Source: DATHVI01 sp035461385
GTDB taxonomy: Bacteria > Actinomycetota > Thermoleophilia > Solirubrobacterales > 70-9
NCBI GenBank assembly: GCA_035461385.1
Contig: DATHVI010000003.1
Coordinates: 1-26,998, forward strand
Length of the DNA stretch: 26,998 nucleotides
Direction of reading: 5' to 3'
Shown here: in pieces, positions 8,501 through 17,064 of the stretch
How positions within the stretch are numbered: the stretch's first letter is position 1
How the letters are laid out: every line of letters starts with the position of its first letter
Notes under the pieces: generated by a model
What the model was told of the DNA's origin: nothing
Database searches by the model: none
Seen by the model: the letters and a program-made list of their open reading frames with translations, nothing else
Translations under genes and position numbers: made by a program

Positions 8501-8805
8501 AGGCAACGACCGTGAACCAGATCGTTGGCGCCATCCGGAGCAAGACCGTGCGCCCGGGCGCCGGAAAGCTAAGCCAGCTCGTCGTCCCGATGGAGGGCGT
8601 GGAAGCGGGAGGAACGCTCGTCGTCCACGTCCCCCGCGGCGGGCCCGACGCGATCGCGAACGTCGAGGCGGCGATGCAGCGGCTGGCCGGCGACCTCGGC
8701 GATGCCGACTACCTGCACGCGATCGAGTTCTTCCTGCCCGGGGGCCAGCGGGTGCGGTATGTGCGGGGTGCGGATGGGACGTACGTGGGGACCTCCCCGC
8801 TGTGA
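5587..8805 (+). CDS. Putative eCIS effector: LQ..GNA leader, repeats, HExxH domain, nuclease-like C-terminus
   Basis: This 1072-residue protein begins with a basic, disordered stretch and the motif VLTLQRQAGNAAT (36-48), which resembles leaders of proteins encoded beside eCIS. Helical coiled-coil-rich sequence follows (about 120-470) and contains a duplicated unit with RYGPLPGGVPW at 171-181 and 344-354. A hydrophobic segment spans about 486-525. HETVH at 732-736 with E752/E754 downstream (EFEAYA) looks like a gluzincin-type zinc peptidase. The last ~200 residues have an alternating helix/strand pattern with E904, D933 and E951 that suggests a PD-(D/E)XK or CdiA-C type nuclease fold, but a clear ExK is absent (E-I-A). 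It is translationally coupled to the upstream gene and ends 9 bases from the convergent giant toxin gene. That it is injected cargo is inferred. Confidence 0.85.
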   Translation: MTGPVARQSASPEHGSSGSGARRRRRAGSRAPAARVLTLQRQAGNAATRTLMRWTPDAPGETAAGMSLMSPGEATTLSEPGAEEGGYCEAAFLSPGDAARIQYARTTLARVAPLPAEDERVLQQLIPATPILELIAERDRELAEIERIETRLRQLDERVRAERSREEEAARYGPLPGGVPWSAEMFAEAAAETEAIAGELDQHQQRAGSLNDAIGRALGELGIESERELRSLVEARFPELFLKRGRQIALTMLNENKRLVEDEAARFGIPLGRGQRVCYVPARRAGHQQAADPDQGIRSAASELATLARALEQKRERAQRLDTEIRQSGEQIEVERGREEDVRRYGPLPGGVPWSPEMFTEAEHSLELRQAELARIHEEIPAAEAALKSRLDELGLAYPVLFRISDYARLARASDEELRDIVGSELSEIWSNIEDTKENIRDGDLKVWNLPQVMEMTMQDLDLTSDSPLIAAVMRKAREEETDEAIWNIAIAAIGLTAAIIAALPSAGTSLTVAGTVVAVGVGGYQLSESVSSFLAESAASDVSLDPVLADISANDPDLLPVALDLVGLGLDAFDVVRCIGLIGDAVRAARVGDTGLPELRAVLRSVPEIGEQGARRVMATVTREAEIQASVVRVIEAIGTSFHRVDLEDVVAEIRRLGDEAVNRALDDFEATGRIKPLTPDALEEVFGADEAARLITEERMLRADGFYDPSNGFIFVKEGAKDSVALNLLHETVHYLQDTYRPSMELFMQEFEAYAAMRHYAQRLVADGVDPAVAFPKWRDLPDWTDDDIYRHIAEQYPHLTPPANIDLEGAVWNALTELGRVESGAAGAAAATTRQAIGPPLPSTPATRAQALVEELPKLSASERSVAGLTEIFTRTGSGGRGVSPREGMAVGVHTRGHAAELKTILHLHARPEVVRIEVVPPSTSGRSADLIVHVRQADGTVVPQRVEIATLTGARRGYRERGELGRVEATTVNQIVGAIRSKTVRPGAGKLSQLVVPMEGVEAGGTLVVHVPRGGPDAIANVEAAMQRLAGDLGDADYLHAIEFFLPGGQRVRYVRGADGTYVGTSPL
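6082..6666 (+). repeat. Internal duplication in the effector gene
   Basis: Two copies of the pattern E-E-[ED]-x-x-R-Y-G-P-L-P-G-G-V-P-W-S-x-E-M-F lie at 6082-6147 and 6601-6666, offset by 519 bases (173 codons). Seventeen bases (cggtacgggccgttgcc) are identical between copies while flanking codons have diverged at third positions. Charged helices flank both copies, so the duplicated unit is larger than the core. Confidence 0.8.
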
Positions 8806-8814
8806 GGGCGGCGC

Positions 8815-11800
8815 CTACGGCGGCGCCGGCGCCGGATGCAGGGACGCCAGGTCGACGAGTTCGAAGCGGGCGTGGACGTCGCCCATGTCCACCCCCAGCA
8901 TGTCGACCAGGTCGGCGTCCCAGATCGTCGGGTCCACGAGCTTGATGTCCGGCTGGGCCAGCGAGCCCTCGACCTGGATGCCGAACTCGAACAGACGCCG
9001 GCGCTCGCCATGCCAGGTGGCGTCGACGCGGTACTGGATCTCGGCCAGGCGGGTTGAGCCCTCCACCGAGCGCGTGTCCGTGATCAGGTGGAAGTCGAGG
9101 TCGGGATACTCGTCGCGCAGCCGGTAGAGGTACTCCTCGATCCCCCACCGCTGCAGCCGCTGGTTGACCTCGCGCGGCGCGAGCCGGATGCCGTACGGAG
9201 ACTCGAAGCCCGTCCCCTGGCCCTGGCTGTGGGCGAGCTCGTAGAGCGCCTCCTGGTAGCCGGGGTCGGCGTACTGGCCGCGCGAGGGGAGCTCGCGCTC
9301 GTAGCCGGCTCGGCCGGGCGCCGGCCCGAGCTTGCTCTCGATCCCGATCCCCGCCTCGGTCCGCCAGACGCGTTCGCCGCCGGGGAACTCGAGCACGACC
9401 CCCTCGGGGACGGTGTCGGGGAACCCCGTCCAGCGGCCGCCGACCTTGGCCGGCGTCACCAGCTGGACCGGTAGGTCGCGCGGCGCCGCCGACGCCTCGC
9501 CAAGCCGCGCCGCCCCGACTGCGGTCGGCCCGCTCGGCGAGCGGTGCTTGTAGAAGTCGTCGAGGTCGCGCATGATCCACTCGTACTCGGGGCTCGAGGG
9601 ATCGACGTGGGTCGTGCGCTCGCAGTACATGTCGGCGTACTCCTGGAGGCTGCCGACCGTCCGTCGCGCCCTGGTCCCGTCCGGGCGCTCCCACTCGATC
9701 GTGATCGTGCGCGCGTCGGGGTCGACGGTGTAGGCGCTGAGGCCGCGCCGCCCGTCGGGGTACTGGAAGTCGATGAACTCGGTGATCGGCTTGCCGGCGC
9801 GCCAGGCCGCGAGCGCGGTCTCCTGGACGTCGTGAGGAGCGGGCATTCGCCGCGTCAGCACGTTCTCGGGATTCGGATGACGGTGCAGGACCGTCTCCCA
9901 GCGCCCGGCGAGCGGCGCGCTGACGCCATGCTCGGTGCCGACCCGGACCGCGTAGCGGCCGGTCTCGATGTTGCGGAAGATCCCGACCTCGCGGCCGCCG
10001 GCGCGCGCGAGGGCCTCGTCGTACTTCGCGATTGCCGCGTCGGGAGTCTCGATCCCGTCGGCGAACGTCCCCGCCTTGAGCGGCGGGCCGGCGGCGGGAC
10101 CGACCGGGTCGCGCGGTCCGAGCCCGGTCTCGCGCACTCGCTGGGCCCACTCCTCGTGCCGGGTCCGGTGCGCCTCCGCGTCGGCCGACTCCGGCAGCGG
10201 CTCCTCGGCGGCGCGGCCCCCGGGGCCCTCGGGCTCGCCGCCGCGGGTGGTGCCCCGTGCGGTACGTGACGGCGGCTCGACTCCGGGGATGTCGAATCGC
10301 GGCACGTCCGGCCCCTCGGCCGGCGCTCCCGCCCGACTGATCTGCCGGGCGCGCGCATGCACGACCGCGTACAGCGCCCCCTCGCCGAGCGCGCGCAGCA
10401 GCGCGTTCGCGACCTTGTCCGGATCGCCGGTCGCCGAGGCCTTCTGGATCTCGCCCAAGTGCGACGCCCCGAGCACCCCGATCTCGACGACGTCGAGGGC
10501 GCCGCCGACCCGGGCGATCATCGTCAGCCGGCCGACGCCGCGGACCGTCGCGCTCGCGACCGCCCCCGCCCCGGCCGTGACCGCGCCGGCGATGTCGAGC
10601 ACGTCCAGTCCCGTCTCCAAGTCCCACTCGAAGTCGCCGTGCTCGAGGCGATCGTGGATGCTCATCCCGCCGGCGATCCCGCCGGCGACGCCTGAGACGA
10701 CCAGCGCCGGAAGCGCGACCGGCGGGAAGACGAGGGCCACGGCGAGCGCCCCCATCGCGACCCAGCGCAGGATGTCGTCGAGGATCATCCCGCCGTCGGT
10801 CTTCAGTGTGAGGGTCTCGGAGGGGATGTCGCGTTCGCCCTCGAGCAGCCAGGACCCGATCGTCACCCGGACGTTGCCGTCCGGATACGGCGCGTCGTCG
10901 GCGAACTCGTCGAGCGCTTCGCGCAGCGCGGCGCCGGCGTCGTAGCCGAACGACCTGTACGACCGCGGCGGGCCCGGGAGCGTGAAGTCCCAGACCGCGA
11001 CCGAGAGCGGATCATCGGGATCGAAGCCGGCGTAGAGCTGGAGCTGGATCGCGGTCGAGCGCTCCTCCTCGGCGACGTAGATGCCCTCGACCTGCCGCAG
11101 GCCCGTCTCGCCGGTCCGCTCGATCAGCTTGTCGAGCGCCTCGATCTGCTTGTCGAGCTCCTCGGCCATGTCCTCGTCGCCGGGCAGGGCGCGGCGCTGC
11201 TCGCGGAGCCTCTCGAGCAGGCCGCGCGGGTCACCCTTGAGGAACTTCGGCGCCTCCTCCTCCGCACCCTCCGTGGCCGGCTCCTCCTCCGGCGGCGGCA
11301 AGATCGGCATCCCGCGCCGCTCCATCTCCTCGCGCCAGTGCGCCGCCTCCGCGAAGGTCTGTTCGCCGAAGACCACGATCCGGCGCGGGTCCTCGACTCG
11401 CATCCACTCGATCTCGGTCACCTCGCCGAGCGAGGCGACCGGTTGCGCCTGACGCAGGTCGAGCTCGGTGCCGCCGAGGGCGAGCTCGATCGAGGTCCGG
11501 TCGAGGTCGTCGACCGCCCTGATGTCGAGCTCGCAGTGGACGACGTGGGTCCCCGGCACCTTCCACTCGTGCTCGAAGGCCGCGTCGTCGGTGCCGAGCT
11601 CCTCGACCCCGAGCGGCCGCGGCCGGTCGTCCTCGGGGTGCTCGCGCTCGGGCACCAGGCCCTGGGCGACCGCCTCGGGATCGTTCTCAACCCACCAGTA
11701 GACCCAGATGTAGTTGACGCGGCTGCGGGTCGACTGGAACAACGGCTTCCCCTCGAAGACCGGCGTGTCCTTCGGCACCGGCGGCTCCGGCCACTGGAGC

Positions 11801-14800
11801 AGGTAGCGACCGGTCGTGCCGGTCACCGCCGCCCCCGGCGTCGAGCCCTCGAGGAACGGGCGATCGGCGCGGTAGCGGGTCGAGCCGACGGCGGCGAACA
11901 CGGTGCGGTAGTGGCCCGCGAGCAGGCCCGGGTCGACTGCGAGCTCGGTCCCGGCCCGGATCCACCCCTCGGCGCCGACGCCGGAGACGACGTTGCGGTT
12001 GTAGGTCGTGAGCAGCTGCATCCCGACCGCCTCCTCGCCGTAGAGCTCGGTCGCGAGCTCGCGCGGGCTGGTCGGGGTGACGACGCGGACCATCCCTGAC
12101 GACGGCAGGACCTCGAGCTTCGCGACCTCCTCGCCCGGGGCGAGCTTGCCCTCGGCGGCGAGCCGCTCGGCCGCGTGCAGGGTCAGCCCCATCCCCTCCG
12201 CGGCGCCGCCCACGAAGCCGGTCTCCATCCAGTCCGCAAGCCCGGCGTCATGCACCGCCGCGCGCATCCAGGCGACGTGCCACGGATTCGGGTGCTGGCG
12301 GATCAGCCCGACGCACCGCCACTCCTCCTCCTCGGTCAGGTGCCCTTCGGTCGCGAGCAGCTCGAGCAGGTCGAGCAGCGCGTTCGCGTCCTTCGCGACC
12401 CAGGCCATCTGCGCGGCGTGCCGGTAAGTGGCGGCGGCGAGATCCCCCTCCGCGTAGTCCTCGGGGACCTCGCCGAGCGACTGGCCGCGGAACGTCTGCG
12501 GGCCCAGCGTGCCGGCCAGCGCCTGCTTGGCGTCCTCGAACGCGCGGCCGCGCTCGACCGTCCGCGGCGCCCCGGAGTAGCTCCCCTCGATCGTCGAGTA
12601 CAGAAGCGCCGCCTCGCGGCCGATCCGCGCGATGCCGCCCTCGTCGAGCCCGTCGATCGCCGCCTGGAGCTCCGGCACCTTCTCCCGCTCGAGCTTCTCG
12701 GCGTCCTCGACGAGCCGGGCCGAGGCGTCGGGTATCTCGCGGTACTGGATGAACTCGGGCGGCGGCGGCCCGCGGCGGGCCAGGACCCGGCGATCGCCGC
12801 GCGCCGCACGCGCGAGTCGCGATACCGGAGCCCCCTCGGCCGGCCCGACGCTCATCGGCGCGGCCTCCGAGCTCATCCCTGCCCCGACATCGGCCCTCTC
12901 GGCGCCGGTCTCCTCGCCGGCCTCTTCCTCCTCGAGGTTGCGGAGCTTCTGCTGAAGCGCCTCGCGGACCGCCGGCATCGACGCCTCGATCGCGTTGCCG
13001 GCCGCCGCGAACTTGAGATCGAAGGCGGTCCAGAAGCGCAGCTTGGCGAGATCGTCGGCCGAGACCTCGACGATCCTCGCCGCGCTGTCGAGCTCGGAGA
13101 TCCCGTGGCGGACCTGGTGACGCGCCTCGGCGAGCAGATCCTCGGCATGCGCGATCAGGCGCTCGAGCTGCTGCGGGTCCCCCAGCGCCTTGAGGAAGTC
13201 GGCTCGCTTCGCCGCCTTCGCGAGCAACTCGAGGCGGGCGCCGAGCGCGGCCAGCTGCTCGCTCGCTCCCCCCGCGACGCCCGTGACCTGGCAGGCGCGG
13301 GCGCCGTGCTTGCCGATGTCCTTGAGCGCGTCGGCAACCTCGGTCAGTCGCTGCGCCGGCTTGCGGGCGGCGGCCATCGCCTGGTCGAAGAACTTGCCCT
13401 CGTCGAGCGCGGCGACGATCCGCTGGGCGGCTGTCGGGCCGCTGAGCAGCTTGGCGCCGGCCGCCTCGAGCTTCTCGACGTCACCGGGCCTGCCGGTGAC
13501 CCAGAAGCGCACGCCGCCGCCGAGGTAGGCCTCGGGATTCGAGGCGTTGATCATCGCCTGCTTCTCGCCGATCTCCTTCACGAGCTGCGCGCGCCGGGCC
13601 GGATCGGTGACCGACTCGAGCTCGTTGACCAAGCCGTCGATCTGCCTCGCCATCGCCGCCTGCTCGGCGTCGGTGAACGGCTTGAACGGCTTCAGGTCGG
13701 CGATGCCCCGCTCGGCGGCCTCGGCGGTGATCTCGGCGGCGAGCTTCGCGTCGCCCTTCGCCTCCGCCTCGGCGAGGCGCGAGGCGAATTGAAGCCGCTG
13801 CTGGAGCCCGGAGGAGGCTGCGTCGATCGCGGCCCGGTCGGCCTCGCTCAACCCCTGGATCACCTGGTGCAGGTGAGCGCGGGTCGGATCGACGAAGATC
13901 GTCGCGTCGAGGACGTGCTTGAGCTCCTCCTTGCCGCAGCCGACTCGTGCCGCCAGCCATTGCTTGCCGCGCTCGGCGTTGAGCGCCGCCTCGCCGCCGA
14001 CCGCCTGGATGTCGAGGTCGCTGGTCGCGCGCTCGGTGCCAGTGCGCACCGCCTTGGTCACCTCGTCGGTCTCGGCGAGGAAGCGCTTGAGCTCCTCCAT
14101 CAAACCCTGCCGCCAGGCCTCGAGACGGCCCGCGGCGGCGCTGCCCTCGCCGACCGCCCCCGTCACCGCCTTCCAGCCGCCGCCGCGGCGCAGGGTGCCG
14201 AGGACCCCGATCTGGTCGATCGCCGCCAGGACCGCTTCGTTCGCCTCGCCGGCGGGCAGCTTCGCCAGGTCCTTGAGCTTGTCCGCGGCCGCAGCCACCC
14301 CCTTCTGCGCCGCCTCAGGGCCGAGCCCCGCGAGCGCCATCAGCCGCTTGCCGGTCGCCGACTCCTTGCCGACGATCTCGGCGAGCTGCTCGTAGCTGCG
14401 GCCGCTGATCCTGCTCGCCTCGTGCGGGCCGAGCTCGAGCACCGCCCGCTCGACCGCGCGGGCGCCGCCCTCGCCGGCCTGCTTGCCGAGGTTGCGCAGC
14501 GCCAGCTCGGCAGAGGCGCGGGCGCCGACCTCGCCGGCCTCGGCCAGCGACCTGCCCGCCGCGCGCAGCGCGGCGGGCGCTCCGGAGGCGTCGACGAACG
14601 CGAACGCGGTGTCGATGATCGCCGTGAACAGGGCGCTGTCGGCCTTCTCCTTCGAGAGGATCGCGAGCCGCGGGTCGGCGAACGCCTCCGATCCGGCCTT
14701 CAGCGCCGAGTAGCGATCCCAGCTCATGGTCGCCTGGCCGATGCCGATCCCGATCCCGAAGCCGATCAGCGCGGCGGCCATGCCGACGCTCGCGAACGGT

Positions 14801-17064
14801 GCGAACAGGAAGACCGCGGCCTGGAGCGCGCCGAGGCCGAGCGCGGCGAGCATCGCCGCGGTGTCGGCGGCCTCGATGTGGCGGCGGGCGATCGCCTGCT
14901 CGACCGGCAGCGACCAGTTGATCCCGCTCGCGCCCTGGGCGCCGGCGAAGAGCTGGTCGTGGATCGGGACGAGATCGTTGTAGTCGATCTCGGCGCCGAT
15001 CAACGGCACCGCCTTCTCGATCCGCCCGATCAGCAGGTTGAGGGCCTGGCCCGCCTGGGTGCGAGCGTCGGCGAGGTCTGCCTCGGCGAACGCCCGCGGA
15101 TCGCCCTCGCGGCCGAGGTAGCCGAGCGTCGGGCTTCGCATCTCGGCGACCGCCTTGACCTTCGCGACCTCGTCCCACTGGGCCTTGACCGCCTCCCAGG
15201 GCTTGAACTTTGCCGTGCGCGACGCCTCCTCGGCGCCGTGCGCCCAGGGGATCGAGCCCGGCCGCTCGCGGTACGCGGGCGGCGAGTCCGGGTTGAAGGT
15301 CGCGACCGAGACGTAGCTTCGAAAGCCGCCGCCGGGCGCGTCGATCACCTCGGGCTCGTAACCGACTGGGGTGGCGCGCAGCCGCCCCATCACGTCCCGG
15401 CAGTCGGCGAGCAGCTCCGCCCACTTCTGCAGCTCGCGCAGCTCGTGCTGCTGCTCGGCCGATGGCGTGCCGCCGTGCTCGGCTTCGGTCACGCCGATCC
15501 GCTCGATCTCCTTGGCGACGTAGTCGCGGTTCTGCGACGTGTAGGCGAGCGCAAGCCCCTCGACGTCCGACTTGAACCTGTCGCGCAGCTCTCCGAACGC
15601 CTTCAGGTCGGCAATCATCATTCCCGCCGCGTCGACGCTGCGCTTGAAGGTCTCGGGGTCGCTCCGGGCGATCTCGAGCGCCTGGTCGCCGAACGAGGCC
15701 CAGACGTAGGCGACGTCGTGGGACGACCCGCCCCCGTCGAGCAGCTCGCGGACCTTCGCGAGCTTCTGATCGTTGCTCATGTCCTTGATCTCGTTCGAGA
15801 TCCCCGGGGAGATCGAGCTGAGCGGCGCCTTGCGTTGGATGCCTCGCCGCGGGGCGCGGCGGCGCCGCTGCAGGCCGGAGCCGCGACGTACCTGGCCCGC
15901 CACCTGCTCGACCCGGCGCCGCTCGGCCGCGTCCTGCGCCGCCGCGAGCCCGGCGGCCGCTTCGTCGGCGGCCGGGCCGCCGCCGCCCGGCGTGGGGGCG
16001 CCCGGTGCCGCCCCCTCCTCCTCGGCTGCGACCCGCGGGCACTGCAGGTGGACGTCGGTGCCGCCGACCGCCGACTGCGTCCGACCGTGGTTGGTGCGCG
16101 AGTCGTAGTCGGTGGTCGCCTGCTCGATCGCGCTCTGGGCCGCGACCAGCGCCTCGCGCGCTCGCGTCTGGAGCGCCTCGGCCGCGGCCCGTCGCGTGCG
16201 ACCGGTCGCCGTCAGCTTCGCCGGCTGCCCGGCGAGGATCGCCTCGACCTCGATGAAATGGCCCTCCTCGTGGGCTAGCAGGGCGTCGCGGAAGGCGTCG
16301 ACCGCGGCGGCGTCGGCCGAGCTCATGTTCGGCCAGGTGAAGTTCGTGACCTCCATGCTCGACGCGGCGACATCGATCGGCCAGGCGATGTCGACCTCGG
16401 CTGTGAACGCGCTGCCCGAGCCCGAGACGCGGATCTCGCCCGCCGCCGGCGCGATCTGCACCGACGCCTCGCCGAGGTAGGCACCGGAGTTGACGTGGGC
16501 GACGGCCGCATTGCAGTCGGCGCACTCGTGCTCGATCACCCGTGCCGGGGGCCGGGCGCCGCCGGACCCGGGCGCCGGCGCCGCCTCGCCTCCCGCCGCC
16601 GCCTCGCCGCCCCGGAGCGGCTCCGCGGCCGCGCCGGCTCCGGCCGACGGCGCCGCTCCGGCGGGTGCGGCAAGCGGGGCGAACCCGGCGGAGGCCAGGC
16701 TGAGCAGCTCCGGCGGCAGCTCCTCCTCGGCGTCCGCGTCAACGCCGGCCCCCGCGTCCTCGCGCTGGAGCACGGCGCCGGAGCGGCCCGCGCCGAGCCG
16801 CTGGACGACGACGGCGTTGCCGCGGCCCCCCTGCAGGCGCGCGATCATCGCCGCGCGGGTGCGCACGTCGGTCGCGCCGAGCCGCCCCGCGAGCTCGGGG
16901 TCGGCGTCGCCTGCAGCCGCGGTCGCGCCGATCGCCCGCCGCCTCCCGCGGGCGCTCGCCGGCGCCGCGCCTGGCGCCTCGGGCTCGAGCCCGGCCTCCT
17001 CGAGCGGGCCCTCCGGCGCCGGCGCCTCGGCCGCGGGCTCGGCCGCCGGGTCGTGCTCGCTCAT
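8815..17064 (-). CDS. Giant multidomain toxin-like eCIS cargo (2749 aa), type 4 polymorphic-toxin-like C-terminus
   Basis: Order of recognisable parts: an acidic Pro/Ala leader with MIARLQGGRGNAVVVQRL (73-90); a DUF922-like zinc peptidase with HEEGH at 265-269; a long helical region; a Gly-rich hydrophobic segment near 730-780 (GFGIGIGIG); a nucleotidyltransferase-like GTERATSDLDI (1009-1019, D1016/D1018); more helices to about 1500; a LysM-like segment near 1660-1710; a beta-rich PKD-like part; a second hydrophobic segment near 2090-2135; and H2394-x-H2396-P with D2412, reminiscent of JAB/JAMM. The last ~200 residues contain AHSQGQGTGFESPYGI (from about 2611) and V-N-Q-R-L-Q-R-W-G-I-E, as I remember from 'polymorphic toxin type 4' proteins. 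The ATG overlaps the ATPase stop as ATGA. Injection into a target cell is inferred from context. Confidence 0.88.
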   Translation of the reverse strand: MSEHDPAAEPAAEAPAPEGPLEEAGLEPEAPGAAPASARGRRRAIGATAAAGDADPELAGRLGATDVRTRAAMIARLQGGRGNAVVVQRLGAGRSGAVLQREDAGAGVDADAEEELPPELLSLASAGFAPLAAPAGAAPSAGAGAAAEPLRGGEAAAGGEAAPAPGSGGARPPARVIEHECADCNAAVAHVNSGAYLGEASVQIAPAAGEIRVSGSGSAFTAEVDIAWPIDVAASSMEVTNFTWPNMSSADAAAVDAFRDALLAHEEGHFIEVEAILAGQPAKLTATGRTRRAAAEALQTRAREALVAAQSAIEQATTDYDSRTNHGRTQSAVGGTDVHLQCPRVAAEEEGAAPGAPTPGGGGPAADEAAAGLAAAQDAAERRRVEQVAGQVRRGSGLQRRRRAPRRGIQRKAPLSSISPGISNEIKDMSNDQKLAKVRELLDGGGSSHDVAYVWASFGDQALEIARSDPETFKRSVDAAGMMIADLKAFGELRDRFKSDVEGLALAYTSQNRDYVAKEIERIGVTEAEHGGTPSAEQQHELRELQKWAELLADCRDVMGRLRATPVGYEPEVIDAPGGGFRSYVSVATFNPDSPPAYRERPGSIPWAHGAEEASRTAKFKPWEAVKAQWDEVAKVKAVAEMRSPTLGYLGREGDPRAFAEADLADARTQAGQALNLLIGRIEKAVPLIGAEIDYNDLVPIHDQLFAGAQGASGINWSLPVEQAIARRHIEAADTAAMLAALGLGALQAAVFLFAPFASVGMAAALIGFGIGIGIGQATMSWDRYSALKAGSEAFADPRLAILSKEKADSALFTAIIDTAFAFVDASGAPAALRAAGRSLAEAGEVGARASAELALRNLGKQAGEGGARAVERAVLELGPHEASRISGRSYEQLAEIVGKESATGKRLMALAGLGPEAAQKGVAAAADKLKDLAKLPAGEANEAVLAAIDQIGVLGTLRRGGGWKAVTGAVGEGSAAAGRLEAWRQGLMEELKRFLAETDEVTKAVRTGTERATSDLDIQAVGGEAALNAERGKQWLAARVGCGKEELKHVLDATIFVDPTRAHLHQVIQGLSEADRAAIDAASSGLQQRLQFASRLAEAEAKGDAKLAAEITAEAAERGIADLKPFKPFTDAEQAAMARQIDGLVNELESVTDPARRAQLVKEIGEKQAMINASNPEAYLGGGVRFWVTGRPGDVEKLEAAGAKLLSGPTAAQRIVAALDEGKFFDQAMAAARKPAQRLTEVADALKDIGKHGARACQVTGVAGGASEQLAALGARLELLAKAAKRADFLKALGDPQQLERLIAHAEDLLAEARHQVRHGISELDSAARIVEVSADDLAKLRFWTAFDLKFAAAGNAIEASMPAVREALQQKLRNLEEEEAGEETGAERADVGAGMSSEAAPMSVGPAEGAPVSRLARAARGDRRVLARRGPPPPEFIQYREIPDASARLVEDAEKLEREKVPELQAAIDGLDEGGIARIGREAALLYSTIEGSYSGAPRTVERGRAFEDAKQALAGTLGPQTFRGQSLGEVPEDYAEGDLAAATYRHAAQMAWVAKDANALLDLLELLATEGHLTEEEEWRCVGLIRQHPNPWHVAWMRAAVHDAGLADWMETGFVGGAAEGMGLTLHAAERLAAEGKLAPGEEVAKLEVLPSSGMVRVVTPTSPRELATELYGEEAVGMQLLTTYNRNVVSGVGAEGWIRAGTELAVDPGLLAGHYRTVFAAVGSTRYRADRPFLEGSTPGAAVTGTTGRYLLQWPEPPVPKDTPVFEGKPLFQSTRSRVNYIWVYWWVENDPEAVAQGLVPEREHPEDDRPRPLGVEELGTDDAAFEHEWKVPGTHVVHCELDIRAVDDLDRTSIELALGGTELDLRQAQPVASLGEVTEIEWMRVEDPRRIVVFGEQTFAEAAHWREEMERRGMPILPPPEEEPATEGAEEEAPKFLKGDPRGLLERLREQRRALPGDEDMAEELDKQIEALDKLIERTGETGLRQVEGIYVAEEERSTAIQLQLYAGFDPDDPLSVAVWDFTLPGPPRSYRSFGYDAGAALREALDEFADDAPYPDGNVRVTIGSWLLEGERDIPSETLTLKTDGGMILDDILRWVAMGALAVALVFPPVALPALVVSGVAGGIAGGMSIHDRLEHGDFEWDLETGLDVLDIAGAVTAGAGAVASATVRGVGRLTMIARVGGALDVVEIGVLGASHLGEIQKASATGDPDKVANALLRALGEGALYAVVHARARQISRAGAPAEGPDVPRFDIPGVEPPSRTARGTTRGGEPEGPGGRAAEEPLPESADAEAHRTRHEEWAQRVRETGLGPRDPVGPAAGPPLKAGTFADGIETPDAAIAKYDEALARAGGREVGIFRNIETGRYAVRVGTEHGVSAPLAGRWETVLHRHPNPENVLTRRMPAPHDVQETALAAWRAGKPITEFIDFQYPDGRRGLSAYTVDPDARTITIEWERPDGTRARRTVGSLQEYADMYCERTTHVDPSSPEYEWIMRDLDDFYKHRSPSGPTAVGAARLGEASAAPRDLPVQLVTPAKVGGRWTGFPDTVPEGVVLEFPGGERVWRTEAGIGIESKLGPAPGRAGYERELPSRGQYADPGYQEALYELAHSQGQGTGFESPYGIRLAPREVNQRLQRWGIEEYLYRLRDEYPDLDFHLITDTRSVEGSTRLAEIQYRVDATWHGERRRLFEFGIQVEGSLAQPDIKLVDPTIWDADLVDMLGVDMGDVHARFELVDLASLHPAPAPP

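Noticed and set aside
8806..8850. GGCGCC-rich repeats between the convergent effector and giant cargo genes as a bidirectional terminator
   Set aside because: The gap is only 9 bases. The repeats lie largely in coding sequence and no T-run exists on either strand.
9829..9885. JAB/JAMM isopeptidase in the giant cargo as a firm feature
   Set aside because: HxHP is present, but the distance to the Asp (14 residues after the Pro) exceeds the usual spacing and the Ser is replaced, so I mention it only as a resemblance.
12175..16278. Plus-strand open frame of 1367 codons opposite the giant cargo gene
   Set aside because: It is the antisense shadow of a very GC-rich gene: composition is Arg/Leu/Gly/Asp-rich without motifs, and the minus-strand frame has recognisable domains and operon overlaps.
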